A DNA stretch of 64,000 nt, taken from NCBI RefSeq assembly GCF_040412085.2, contig NZ_CP115920.1:2356001-2420000 (forward strand), written 5' to 3'. This document shows, one piece after another, positions 18,905 to 28,078 of the stretch; positions within the stretch are counted from its first letter, which is position 1, and each line of letters opens with the position of its first letter. Under the pieces are notes generated by a model. It was not told the DNA's origin and made no database searches. It saw nothing but the letters and a program-made list of their open reading frames with translations. Source of the DNA: Vibrio sp. CB1-14. Lineage in GTDB: Bacteria; Pseudomonadota; Gammaproteobacteria; Enterobacterales; Vibrionaceae. Made by a program: the position numbers and the translations under genes.

Positions 18905-21900
18905 CTAAAGAACTATGGTTAGTTGATTGCTAACATCAGAAAGCTTATCTTTGATAGCACTATCAATGATTGCCCCGCCCTTTCTGTATCTATTGCTTGT
19001 TAATGAAAACTCTACATCTGATCCGTTGAGTGTAATTCTTCTCGGTGTATGCTCCCCTCGCTCCGCCACGATCTTTATAGAAACAGGTTTGCCAAACAAA
19101 TCGAACCGTATTGCAACGTTACCTAGGTCACGGCTGACCACCGGATCTAACACTAGGTTTCCATTCTCGTAGCGTATCCCCAATACATTTGAAATGATTT
19201 GGTTGATATAGATACCTGGCCCACTAGAATAGATTCTCCAACCGCCTTTTACGCCCACTTTGCCCGCTTTTAAATCTCCGTAACCTTCATAGGCTTCGTA
19301 TCGATTATTGAAAGCAGCATCAGAACTGGAAAAATAGCTATTTGCTTGACGCAGCATCGCATTTTCCACTTCATCTTTAATCCCCATAGGAATTAACTTG
19401 AACACATTGTCATAAAGGTCTTTAGCATTACCAAGCTTGCACAAAGCTTCAATAAAACGGATATGCGCATGAACATAGTTAAGGCCGATCTCTCTACCTA
19501 AGTTTGCCGCCAACTCCGCTCGTTTAAAGTACGTTTGCTTACCACCTTCGTATTTCGCTAATTTATCCATCAAGCGAACACCATCTGGGTACAAGAGCTT
19601 TTCTTTGATAAGCTCTAGGTTATATTCGGCTTGTTCTTTAGAGAACAGCTCGGCAATAATAGAACGGTTAGCCGGTAGTAGCCGATACTCAATACCCGTT
19701 GTTTGGTCCGCAGGGTGAAGCAAGTAGTTTATTTTGTTCTCATTGAAATCTTCGACATGGATAAAGCCCGCAACGATGTCATCTTTTAGAAGGTATCGCT
19801 GATAGTCATCGTGCATTCCCGATGCTAGCTCATTGATTCTTTGGCAAAGCTCAGAGAACTCACCTTTCACAGCTTCATTAGAAACAAATGTCTTAAAGGT
19901 CTGTAATGTAAGAGGAATCGTCCAACCACTTACCATCTTTTCTCGCAAGCTTTGATTAGCAGGCTGTAAAGTATCATCCCAGTCACCATCGCCGTAACTT
20001 GATAAAAAGCTCCCTTCGATTAGGTTTGCTTCAATATGATCGATCTGCTTGACCACGTGATCGTAGAGAGTCGCATCACTTGCGATATAGCTGTGTCCAG
20101 CGGCTTCGGTACTGTAAGGCACCTTCATTGTTAAGATATCAACATCACCCGTCGCGGCAATATAGTCTGAAAGTGCTTTAAGTGGCCAAACAACAACATC
20201 TCCATGAGATTCATCATGCTGGATTGACTTAAACGCATCAAACATAAACCACTGTGGCCACGTGCCTGTTTCGAGATACTGATGAGCGTATATTTTGCAA
20301 AGCACACTCTTCGCCTTCTCGAATTTACCAAGACTCATGAAGAACTCGAACGGCCCCTGAGATGCATCACGCGTTCCCCACGCAGCACCAGAGTATTGCT
20401 CTAAACCATGAGGAGAGCTGTAGTGAACAAGCGCGTTATGAGTAAACCAATGCACTGCTTGATTTAGCTTCTTACTCTTCGCTTCTTCGTTTTCGATAAG
20501 AACATCGAAGTGATTTGTTAGATTGTCCAGAGCTTGCTCCGAACAGGCTGTTTCTGTCGCATGGAACAAGAAGTCTGCTGGCTCATCTAGAGGCTGGTTC
20601 GCTTCAATAAGCAAGCTTTCTTTTTGAGCTACACTACCTTGGTATATTAAGTACTCTTCACTCTGATTTTCGCTGTTAACCACAGTATCGACACAATTAA
20701 AGCCCGATGTTGCAGAGATCTTAAACGTCAAATTCGGGTTAATCTCATTCAGTAGTTCGTTATTGCCAGACACAACTGTCTGCAAATTGTCATTTTTGGC
20801 TACCGATACCACTGATTCTGATTCATGGTTTCCATGGACTAGGTGATGCGTAACTTCAATATCTAGAGCGTGGTCGAATCCATAAGCTTCGATGTCCAAT
20901 TGAACCTTAGTGTCACTACTGCAAGCAAAAGAGCGAACGACAATCATCCCACCAACCACTTTATAGAACCAAGTAGCGCAAGTACGTGATACCGCAAACG
21001 CAGAACAAAGGTCTAAAACGTAACGCTGTCCATTGAGCTTCACTCGAATACGTTGACCGGTGTTTTTGTGGTAGTTCAGTGCGTTTCGGTTAACGCTCAT
21101 CATTTTTTGGAAAGAAGTATTCCCAACACAAAGCTGAGAATTGAACACACCAAACATATAATTGGTCGAGCACATCACTTCTTTTGAATGATCAAAATCG
21201 CTGCCCGTCAATATAATGTGTCCAGTTGGACGCTCTTGTTTGGTCTCCTTGGCTTGCAATGTCACATAAGTACCGGAAGCTTCGAAGAACGACAGTAACT
21301 CTCCCGCTTCATATTCCTCAAGCTCACGAGAATCAAACCATTCGGCCAAATCCGCTTCTGTCATCTCCTCACCAACCAATGATGGTATGGTCTTCATGCA
21401 CGAAGCCTGTAGAGCGTTGTTGTCTACGACGACAGGCGACTCTGCAAATGTAATCGGAGCAAGCTCAGAAGGCTGAGAACGATTCTGAACGGGCAAATCA
21501 TCAACAAAACTAAAATAAAACTGAGTTTGTTTTCGCTGCTCAGCTTCTAGTGTGAAAGAAGGCGTTTGCAACGCAGCATAGGCCATCTCATATTGATACA
21601 CTTCATTGGCAAGCTGCGGTTTCTCAAGTGCCACCGGAATACCAGTCTGCTTATACTCAGTGCCAAAAAACTGAAATGCATCGGTACTGAAGCTTTCAGC
21701 CTTGGAAGAACACCCCACCTGGATAGCAGGGTTCTTTCCTTTCTGACTGATGTTCTGACGACAACTGATCACCCACCCCAGCTCCGTCATGATCGGTTGC
21801 TGGTCTAAATATTGGCTGCAATATGCTTCGTTGGTTTTCACTTGCTCGGGGTCAGCAAGCCCAATATCTTGCCCATAAGTAATATCGCACTCAATCGAAG

Positions 21901-22252
21901 TGCCTGAACAATTGAAAAGCTCTACTGCAAAGAAACCCGTCGTAGTTTCACCGTCCAAGTTAAGCACAGTTTGGACTTGCAAACCTTCAAAGTCAGATAC
22001 CCATACAAGTGATTCAGTCAAACGTGCAAACTTAGTCGAGGGATCATTGAACAAATCCAATAACTTGTAAGTTCCATCTTCATTTTTAATTCGTACGAAG
22101 ATGCTGGTCAGTGATCTTTCACCATCTGGTGTATTAAATAACGACAGTTGAATATCACGAACGAAAATACTTTTAATTGTATTCTCACGATTTAGTTGAA
22201 CGGAAACCTTGCCTTCTTCCAGACAAACATTATTCCTAATTGGCGCATTCAT
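18905..22252 (-). CDS. Large GH94-like sugar phosphorylase
   Basis: A 1115-residue cytoplasmic protein of the cellobiose/chitobiose phosphorylase superfamily (clan of GH94, GH149, GH161). The (alpha/alpha)6 barrel begins near residue 590 (HGLEQYSGAAWGTRDASQGP) and includes GDGDWDD at about 754-760, where the family's catalytic Asp resides, then a C-terminal sandwich domain with GGWRIYSSGPGIY. At 1115 residues it is longer than cellobiose phosphorylase (about 800) and nearer the size of beta-1,3-glucan phosphorylases. Such enzymes cut a beta-glycosidic bond with phosphate, giving a sugar 1-phosphate. It lies three bases after the ATPase gene. Family is firm; subfamily and substrate are not. 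Confidence 0.85.
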   Translation of the reverse strand: MNAPIRNNVCLEEGKVSVQLNRENTIKSIFVRDIQLSLFNTPDGERSLTSIFVRIKNEDGTYKLLDLFNDPSTKFARLTESLVWVSDFEGLQVQTVLNLDGETTTGFFAVELFNCSGTSIECDITYGQDIGLADPEQVKTNEAYCSQYLDQQPIMTELGWVISCRQNISQKGKNPAIQVGCSSKAESFSTDAFQFFGTEYKQTGIPVALEKPQLANEVYQYEMAYAALQTPSFTLEAEQRKQTQFYFSFVDDLPVQNRSQPSELAPITFAESPVVVDNNALQASCMKTIPSLVGEEMTEADLAEWFDSRELEEYEAGELLSFFEASGTYVTLQAKETKQERPTGHIILTGSDFDHSKEVMCSTNYMFGVFNSQLCVGNTSFQKMMSVNRNALNYHKNTGQRIRVKLNGQRYVLDLCSAFAVSRTCATWFYKVVGGMIVVRSFACSSDTKVQLDIEAYGFDHALDIEVTHHLVHGNHESESVVSVAKNDNLQTVVSGNNELLNEINPNLTFKISATSGFNCVDTVVNSENQSEEYLIYQGSVAQKESLLIEANQPLDEPADFLFHATETACSEQALDNLTNHFDVLIENEEAKSKKLNQAVHWFTHNALVHYSSPHGLEQYSGAAWGTRDASQGPFEFFMSLGKFEKAKSVLCKIYAHQYLETGTWPQWFMFDAFKSIQHDESHGDVVVWPLKALSDYIAATGDVDILTMKVPYSTEAAGHSYIASDATLYDHVVKQIDHIEANLIEGSFLSSYGDGDWDDTLQPANQSLREKMVSGWTIPLTLQTFKTFVSNEAVKGEFSELCQRINELASGMHDDYQRYLLKDDIVAGFIHVEDFNENKINYLLHPADQTTGIEYRLLPANRSIIAELFSKEQAEYNLELIKEKLLYPDGVRLMDKLAKYEGGKQTYFKRAELAANLGREIGLNYVHAHIRFIEALCKLGNAKDLYDNVFKLIPMGIKDEVENAMLRQANSYFSSSDAAFNNRYEAYEGYGDLKAGKVGVKGGWRIYSSGPGIYINQIISNVLGIRYENGNLVLDPVVSRDLGNVAIRFDLFGKPVSIKIVAERGEHTPRRITLNGSDVEFSLTSNRYRKGGAIIDSAIKDKLSDVSNQLTIVL

Positions 22253-22254
22253 AA

Positions 22255-23409
22255 TTAACTCTCTAGTAGATCTTTGTTTTGTTGGAAGTATAGGTTTTCG
22301 TTTTCAATGTCATCATTTTTAAATAAGTGGCTTTTTTCCACATCAAAATAAACAAACACTCTATCTTCCACATTGAACTCGTTTGTAGAGAATGGCATCT
22401 TACAAACAATTTCTTCTCCGAACACTTCAATGTGATAAAGCAACTCTGAACCTAGTCGTTCTATCGCTTTAATTTCTGCAGGGTATTGGTGCGTCTCAGA
22501 TTTCGCTTCTGATAAATAGATATCTTCTGGTCTAATACCAAAAGCGACACCTTGATTACTATCTACTGCCGGTTGCAAAACGTTCTCAGCTCTTGCATCT
22601 AGCGCGATAGCATAACCACTATGAGTGAAGTAACATTTACTAGAGTCAAAGCTTAGTGCGCCTTCAATAACATTCATTGCCGGCGAGCCTATAAATTCGG
22701 CAACGAATCTATTCTTAGGGTTATGATAAAGTTTCATTGGGCTATCAATCTGCATCACTCGACCGCGATTTAAAATGCATACTCGATCACCCATCGTCAT
22801 GGCTTCAACCTGATCATGTGTTACGTAGATCATCGTTGCTGGTCGGCCACTGTCTTTTAACTGTTGATGCAGCTTTGTAATCCTCATACGCATAGCGACA
22901 CGAAGCTTAGCGTCTAAGTTAGATAGCGGCTCATCAAATAAGAACACTTCTGGCTTTCGAACCATAGCTCGGCCAACGGCAACGCGTTGACACTGCCCTC
23001 CCGACATTTGACTAGGCTTACGGTCTAAGAGCTCTGAGATTTCAAGAAGCTGAGCTGCCTCTTTTACTCGTCTTTCAATTTCATCCTTTGGCTTCCTCGC
23101 GGTCTCAAGACCAAATGCCATATTTTCATATGCCGTCATATGAGGGTACAAAGCATAGTTTTGGAATACCATGGCGATACCACGATCTTTTGGAGCGAGG
23201 TCATTACACACAGTACCACCAATAGAAAGGTTCCCATCGCTGATCTCCTCAAGCCCAGCAACCATTCTCAGCATCGTGGATTTAGCGCACCCAGATGGAC
23301 CTACCAACACCATGAACTCACCATCTTCAATGTCGATGGATACGTCATGAATCGCGTGAAATCCATTCTCATAAACTTTATTAATTCTTTCTAGCGTTAC
23401 ACTGGCCAT
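22255..23409 (-). CDS. Sugar ABC transporter ATPase, UgpC/MalK type
   Basis: A 384-residue ATPase that energises the sugar importer. Walker A is GPSGCAKST at 37-45, with Ala42 where most members have Gly. The signature is MSGGQCQRVAVGRAM, Walker B is EVFLFDEPLSNLDA, and the H-loop is YVTHDQ. A C-terminal regulatory (TOBE-type) domain follows (FGIRPEDIYLSEA). It is the first gene of the nine-gene operon, with its promoter in the 460-bp divergent region. Putting the ATPase first, far from its permeases, is unusual but it is the only ATPase in the locus, so it very likely serves them. Confidence 0.94.
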   Translation of the reverse strand: MASVTLERINKVYENGFHAIHDVSIDIEDGEFMVLVGPSGCAKSTMLRMVAGLEEISDGNLSIGGTVCNDLAPKDRGIAMVFQNYALYPHMTAYENMAFGLETARKPKDEIERRVKEAAQLLEISELLDRKPSQMSGGQCQRVAVGRAMVRKPEVFLFDEPLSNLDAKLRVAMRMRITKLHQQLKDSGRPATMIYVTHDQVEAMTMGDRVCILNRGRVMQIDSPMKLYHNPKNRFVAEFIGSPAMNVIEGALSFDSSKCYFTHSGYAIALDARAENVLQPAVDSNQGVAFGIRPEDIYLSEAKSETHQYPAEIKAIERLGSELLYHIEVFGEEIVCKMPFSTNEFNVEDRVFVYFDVEKSHLFKNDDIENENLYFQQNKDLLES

Positions 23410-23869
23410 TTAGAAATCTCTCAGTTATGACTAATCTTACCGTCTGGGATTGTTATTCTTAGTTAGCTTTCACTCAATGTTGATGGCGCAATTGTACGGG
23501 GTAGAATCGAATAAATTCGTGATCGTTTCGACTTTTTCGATTTGCGATAATTAATACATCGATCAAGATCACATTCAAAGAGCAACTATATAAAACACAC
23601 CCCGTCAATATATTTAAAACAATAAACCAGTGTTACAAAGCATTGCTGTTCGTTTCCAATTAATTCTTATATTGCATTTACCTAAAAAACTGCAGATTTA
23701 ACCTCGACTTTTATCACATCAGTTTCAATTAAAATCGAAACAATCGAAAATGAAATAATATTTTCTCCTTATAAATCTTATTTCGATACATTGTGTATAT
23801 CTAACACCAACCACATGTCATTAACCTTTAGTGCGAACATATCAACAACCATTAACGTACAGGTCGAGC
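23410..23869. promoter_or_regulatory. Divergent promoter region of the island
   Basis: A 460-bp AT-rich stretch between the minus-strand nine-gene operon and the plus-strand barrel/sulfatase arm. It contains two inverted copies of an 11-base motif: TCGAAACGATC on the minus strand (23521-23531) and TCGAAACAATC on the plus strand (23735-23745), one on each side. A partial Crp-like site (ATCGA-N6-TCACA, 23558-23573) lies between. The motifs are seen; use as LacI-family and Crp sites is inferred. No gene was found in it. Confidence 0.45.
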
Positions 23870-24964
23870 ATGAAACTGAAGTTCTTAAGCATTATTCCTA
23901 TCTATCTTATTGTTTCTCCACTTACTATCGCAGAGGAGAACAATCAAACAAATGTTCCAATGACGCCAAGTGAAATCACATCTATAGAAGGCGACTTATC
24001 AGACCTGTCGTCCACAGCACCACTACCTAACAATTACTACCCTTTGCTAGACGAAGGTTTGGTCAAAGGTTCCGCCTATGCCAGTGCACGACTCGGCGGT
24101 GACCTCCTATTCAACGATGACATTGGTAATGTTGCCTGGTGGAACCTTTTTAAGATGGGTGCAGACTTCGAATTTATGTTGAGTGAGTACTTCTCATTTT
24201 TAATCGGTGGTGAAGCTAGATACGGTTGGGGGGGAGTTGATACGTTTGACGGACCTGCTTTTGGTAACTCAAACACCGACGTCGATCGCTTCCAATTTGG
24301 TGTTAGGTCGGATCTCGGTATCACTACCTATGGTAAACAATGTGGAACCGTCGACGCCTATATAGGATTTGGTGACATAGCAAAAGAGCATGGTCTAGAA
24401 GCCGAAATGGACGAATTGGCATGTAAAGAAAACATTTGGAACCATATGTATGCCTATGACAATTTTGATATTGGTGGTTCCTACGATAGAGAAACTAACT
24501 CTTGGGGTCTCGGAGGCTCAATCACACTTGGGCAATTTGTCTTTGGCGGTGCTTATGCTGATATACGCAAAACGAACTCATATGGTGAGGACGTCATCGT
24601 AGACTATGATGAGAATGACAAAAAAGCCGGCACCGTCGGTGTTATTTGGCGTGCGAACCAATTAACAACAGCAGCCAAGTATTCCATTGCTAAGCATCAA
24701 ATAGATAACGTAGCAAAAGAGAGTTGCAAAACGGATGGATACGCGTTGGGTGTTGCTTATGACTTCACTCAAAACCTAAACGTTGCTACCACCTACAACG
24801 AAGTCAACACGAACAAAAGCACATGCCAAATACCAGAGAACGACAAATGGTTTACTCTTGGACTGGCATACCACTTAAACAAAAACATCGAGCTCGTTAC
24901 TGAATACAAGGGTGCGGTAAACGATACCAATAAGTTATTTTTCCGTGCCAATGTGAACTTCTAA
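23870..24964 (+). CDS. Outer-membrane beta-barrel (porin-like)
   Basis: A 364-residue protein beginning MKLKFLSIIPIYLIVSPLTIA, a signal peptide, and ending in phenylalanine after alternating hydrophobic residues (LFFRANVNF), the mark of an outer-membrane barrel. The middle shows many short amphipathic strands with aromatic girdles (WGLGGSITLGQFVFGGAYAD). Four cysteines are spread over the mature chain, unusual for a porin. I chose the ATG at 23870, since the signal peptide begins there. I do not recognise a named family. As first gene of the plus-strand arm it probably lets the oligosaccharide cross the outer membrane. Confidence 0.8.
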   Translation: MKLKFLSIIPIYLIVSPLTIAEENNQTNVPMTPSEITSIEGDLSDLSSTAPLPNNYYPLLDEGLVKGSAYASARLGGDLLFNDDIGNVAWWNLFKMGADFEFMLSEYFSFLIGGEARYGWGGVDTFDGPAFGNSNTDVDRFQFGVRSDLGITTYGKQCGTVDAYIGFGDIAKEHGLEAEMDELACKENIWNHMYAYDNFDIGGSYDRETNSWGLGGSITLGQFVFGGAYADIRKTNSYGEDVIVDYDENDKKAGTVGVIWRANQLTTAAKYSIAKHQIDNVAKESCKTDGYALGVAYDFTQNLNVATTYNEVNTNKSTCQIPENDKWFTLGLAYHLNKNIELVTEYKGAVNDTNKLFFRANVNF

Positions 24965-25158
24965 CTAAATGCTTACCCTATTGATTATCTAGATACCTAA
25001 TTAACTCTAATATATTAATATTTATTTCATTAATCGTTATTCATTAAAAATGAACTTTAGAGTCAATTGGAAAAGTTCAAACGACCAACCAGCAGTACCA
25101 AGCTAGAAACTTTGCACTAAAAGCAACAAACATAAACAATTCTGGGGAATTTAAACTA

Positions 25159-26610
25159 ATGGAATATGGGAAACACAAATATTCAAAGCTAACAAAGTCT
25201 ATAATGGGTGTAGTAGCAACACCACTACTTTTATCCACTATTTCTATGCCAGTCCAAGCAGAAGTAGCTGTCGAAAAACCCAATGTAGTACTAATTTTCG
25301 TTGATGATTTAGGTTGGGGAGATCCCGGTTTCCTTGGGGCTACTGACCTAAGAACACCAAACATGGACAAAATTGCTGCGAATGGGGTCAATTTCACTCA
25401 AGGCTATGTGACTTCTTCCATTTGTGGTCCGTCAAGAGCAGGACTCTTAACCGGAGTTTACCAACAGCGCTTAGGTAGTGCCGAGAATATTCCCGAAGAC
25501 CACTACCCCACTAAAGAAGGCAACAGAGCCGGTATTCCACTTTCACAACCTATGCTCCAGGAAATTCTCAAAGAGCAAGGCTATCGCACCGGAGCAATCG
25601 GTAAATGGCATGTTGGCTTAGCGGAAGAAAAGCGCCCGAACAACCGAGGGTTCGATTATTTCTATGGTTTCCTTAATGGCTCACACTCCTACTACAAAAG
25701 TGGCTTTGAATTTGGTGACAACCATGAATACTGGCCAATCTTTAGAAACACGGAAATGGTTGAATTTGAAGGCTATACGACTGAAGTATTTAGCCAAGAA
25801 GCAGTGAACTTTATTGAAACAAGTAAAGATGACCAACCATTCTTCCTTTATGTTGCCTACAATGCCGTTCACTACCCTTGGGAAGTACCTCAACCTTATA
25901 TCGATAAAATGGATCATATCGAGGAAGAAAATCGCAGAAAGTTTGGGGGGATGGTACTCGCTCTAGATGAGGGAATTGGCCAAATTGTTGATTCACTCGA
26001 AGAGCAAGGCAAACTAGAGAATACCGCTATATTTGTTATTAGCGATAATGGTTCCCCTCGTCCAAATCCAAAGGCATTAGAAAGAGACTCCAATTTATCG
26101 AACACAGGAGGCTTGCGAGGTTATAAAGGAACCAACTATGAAGGTGGTATTCGTGTACCGTATATCATGAGTTGGCCAAATGTTGTACCTGCCAATATAA
26201 CCTACGATCTCCCGGTAAGTACGCTTGATGTAGCAAAAACGGTGACGACATATCTTGGTATTGAGAACCCACCTAAGGGTCATGAATTTGATGGTGTGGA
26301 CCTTGTACCTTTTGTTAATGGCGAGCGAAATGGCGAGCGCCCCCACGACACAATGTACTGGCGCAGGGCTGACGATTACGCGATTCGAATCGGAGATTGG
26401 AAGCTTGCGTACAATACTTATGAGCAAACTGGGGAAGCGGAGTTATTCAATCTTTCCTCTGACATGTATGAACGCAGTGATCTCTCTGCTCGTTACCCAG
26501 AAAAGAAGGAAGAGTTACAAGCCAAGTTTGATGAGTGGGATCACAGCTTGCCCCAGTCACTTGCTAAGCCGGAACTTCCAACGAACAGAAATCATAACTT
26601 CGGCAAGTAA
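25159..26610 (+). CDS. Exported type I sulfatase
   Basis: A 483-residue sulfatase with a long N-terminal signal sequence (hydrophobic core near residues 15-30, ending VQA), so periplasmic or extracellular. The signature is CGPSRAGLLTG with C89 as formylglycine precursor, P91 and R93. Metal ligands are in FVDDLGWGD (D49, D50) and the later ISDNG segment. The Cys-type motif needs one of the two maturases, one of which is encoded 92 bp downstream. It probably removes an exposed sulfate before uptake. Which sugar and which position are unknown. Confidence 0.93.
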   Translation: MEYGKHKYSKLTKSIMGVVATPLLLSTISMPVQAEVAVEKPNVVLIFVDDLGWGDPGFLGATDLRTPNMDKIAANGVNFTQGYVTSSICGPSRAGLLTGVYQQRLGSAENIPEDHYPTKEGNRAGIPLSQPMLQEILKEQGYRTGAIGKWHVGLAEEKRPNNRGFDYFYGFLNGSHSYYKSGFEFGDNHEYWPIFRNTEMVEFEGYTTEVFSQEAVNFIETSKDDQPFFLYVAYNAVHYPWEVPQPYIDKMDHIEEENRRKFGGMVLALDEGIGQIVDSLEEQGKLENTAIFVISDNGSPRPNPKALERDSNLSNTGGLRGYKGTNYEGGIRVPYIMSWPNVVPANITYDLPVSTLDVAKTVTTYLGIENPPKGHEFDGVDLVPFVNGERNGERPHDTMYWRRADDYAIRIGDWKLAYNTYEQTGEAELFNLSSDMYERSDLSARYPEKKEELQAKFDEWDHSLPQSLAKPELPTNRNHNFGK

Positions 26611-26631
26611 TAAATCAATCAAATAAAAAAC

Positions 26632-26670
26632 AGAGGGACTGATTTACGGATTGAGTCCCTCTTTATAGCA
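26632..26670 (+). terminator. Hairpin after exported sulfatase gene
   Basis: A 9-bp stem (26632-26640 with 26654-26662) with a 13-base loop, followed by CTTTAT. It may end or attenuate transcription before the second maturase gene. Confidence 0.55.
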
Positions 26671-26702
26671 AATACTATCGTTAGCATTGAAGGTAAGAGT
26701 TT

Positions 26703-27908
26703 GTGAATAAAAATATACATATTATGGCAAAACCAAAAAGTCACATTTGCAATATATCTTGTGACTATTGTTTTTATTTACAAAAAGGTGAAACAACCCT
26801 ATCTAATTGTAATAAATTGATGACCGACGAAACACTCAGGGTATATATAAAGAACTATATAGAACAAACTCCATCCAATACGGTCGAGTTTACTTGGCAA
26901 GGAGGAGAACCTACGCTCGCTGGACTAGAATTCTTTAAAAGAGTGATTGAGATACAGAATCAATACTCTGTCAATAAAGTGATTAGAAATAGTCTGCAAA
27001 CAAATGGCCTAATAATTAATGAAAGCTGGGCAATGTTCCTTAAAGAATACAACTTCCTTGTTGGTTTATCTTGCGATGGGCCTGAACATATTCATGATAG
27101 ATACCGTAAGAACAAGTCTGGTAGTTCAGGAACTCATAAGCAAGTCATTGCAACAATCCATCTTCTTAAAAAGTACGGTGTAGAATTTAATCTCTTGTGC
27201 GTGGTGACAGACTATTCGTGTAAATATGGTAATGAAATCTATCAATACTTCGTTGAAGATTTGAAGGTAAAACATCTTCAATTCATACCAATTGTAGAAC
27301 ACAAGCATGTGATGACTGGTGAGTTGATAGTACCCTGCTCAAAATCATTATCTGAAGTAACGAGCTGGTCAGTGCCGAGCAAGTGCTACGGGGAATTTTT
27401 GAAAGATGTTTTCAACTGCTGGATAAAACGGGATGTTGGTACAGTTTTCGTTCAGATCTTTGATAGCACTTTAGCAGCATGGGTTGGTGATGTACCCTCA
27501 ATGTGTGTAATGCAACCAAGCTGCGGTGACTCTCTCATTATGGAAAGTAATGGTGATATCTACAATTGTGATCATTTTGTCTACCCCGAATATCGGCTTG
27601 GTTCTATCTCTAACTTAGAGACCTGCCTGGAATTAAATGAAAAGCGCATCGCTTTTAACAATTTAAAGCCTAACCTTGGTGAAAAGTGTCAAAAGTGCCT
27701 ATATAAGTTTGCTTGCCAAGGGGGCTGTCCAAAACATCGAGTTCCAATGGGCAATGATCAGCATAACTTTCTATGTGAAGGTTACAAGGCATTTTTCGGC
27801 CATGTGGCGCCATATATGGACTTCATGTCTTCTTTAATTAAACGTCAATATAGTCCAAGTCTGATCATGGATTACCTTACTCATTTACCTCAATTGAGCG
27901 ATCGTTGA
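26703..27908 (+). CDS. Second anaerobic sulfatase-maturating enzyme
   Basis: A 401-residue radical-SAM enzyme of the same family as the maturase at 9.4 kb. Its CX3CX2C motif is CNISCDYC (C16, C20, C23), with SPASM-type cysteines in GDIYNCDHFVYPEYRLGS and CQKCLYKFACQGGCPKHR. It lacks the SEC-C tail of the other. It starts with GTG at 26703, 14 nt after a weak GGTAAGAG sequence. It follows the exported sulfatase and probably activates it. The coding sequence is visibly more AT-rich than the first maturase, so the two are not a recent duplication. Confidence 0.92.
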   Translation: MNKNIHIMAKPKSHICNISCDYCFYLQKGETTLSNCNKLMTDETLRVYIKNYIEQTPSNTVEFTWQGGEPTLAGLEFFKRVIEIQNQYSVNKVIRNSLQTNGLIINESWAMFLKEYNFLVGLSCDGPEHIHDRYRKNKSGSSGTHKQVIATIHLLKKYGVEFNLLCVVTDYSCKYGNEIYQYFVEDLKVKHLQFIPIVEHKHVMTGELIVPCSKSLSEVTSWSVPSKCYGEFLKDVFNCWIKRDVGTVFVQIFDSTLAAWVGDVPSMCVMQPSCGDSLIMESNGDIYNCDHFVYPEYRLGSISNLETCLELNEKRIAFNNLKPNLGEKCQKCLYKFACQGGCPKHRVPMGNDQHNFLCEGYKAFFGHVAPYMDFMSSLIKRQYSPSLIMDYLTHLPQLSDR

Positions 27909-28068
27909 TAGAACATTCCGGATAAAGCTATAGAGGGTTAAGTTACATTGAGACGAATACTTAGCCCATCATCTTCGTTTGAACATGGTGATGGTTGGCG
28001 ACGCGTTGTATGGTGAGAAAGCTGATCTATTGCATTTGCATACAGAGCAGTTAGAGCTTGATCATCCT

Positions 28069-28078
28069 AATACGAAAG
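28069..28078 (+). repeat. Left target-site duplication of the IS
   Basis: AATACGAAAG at 28069-28078 is repeated exactly at 29370-29379, directly outside both IS ends. Ten-base duplications fit ISAs1-type transposition. Confidence 0.92.

Noticed and set aside
26703-27908. Recent duplication of the two maturase genes
   Set aside because: The two share the family motifs but differ strongly in sequence, base composition and C-terminal domain, so they are old paralogues or separate arrivals.
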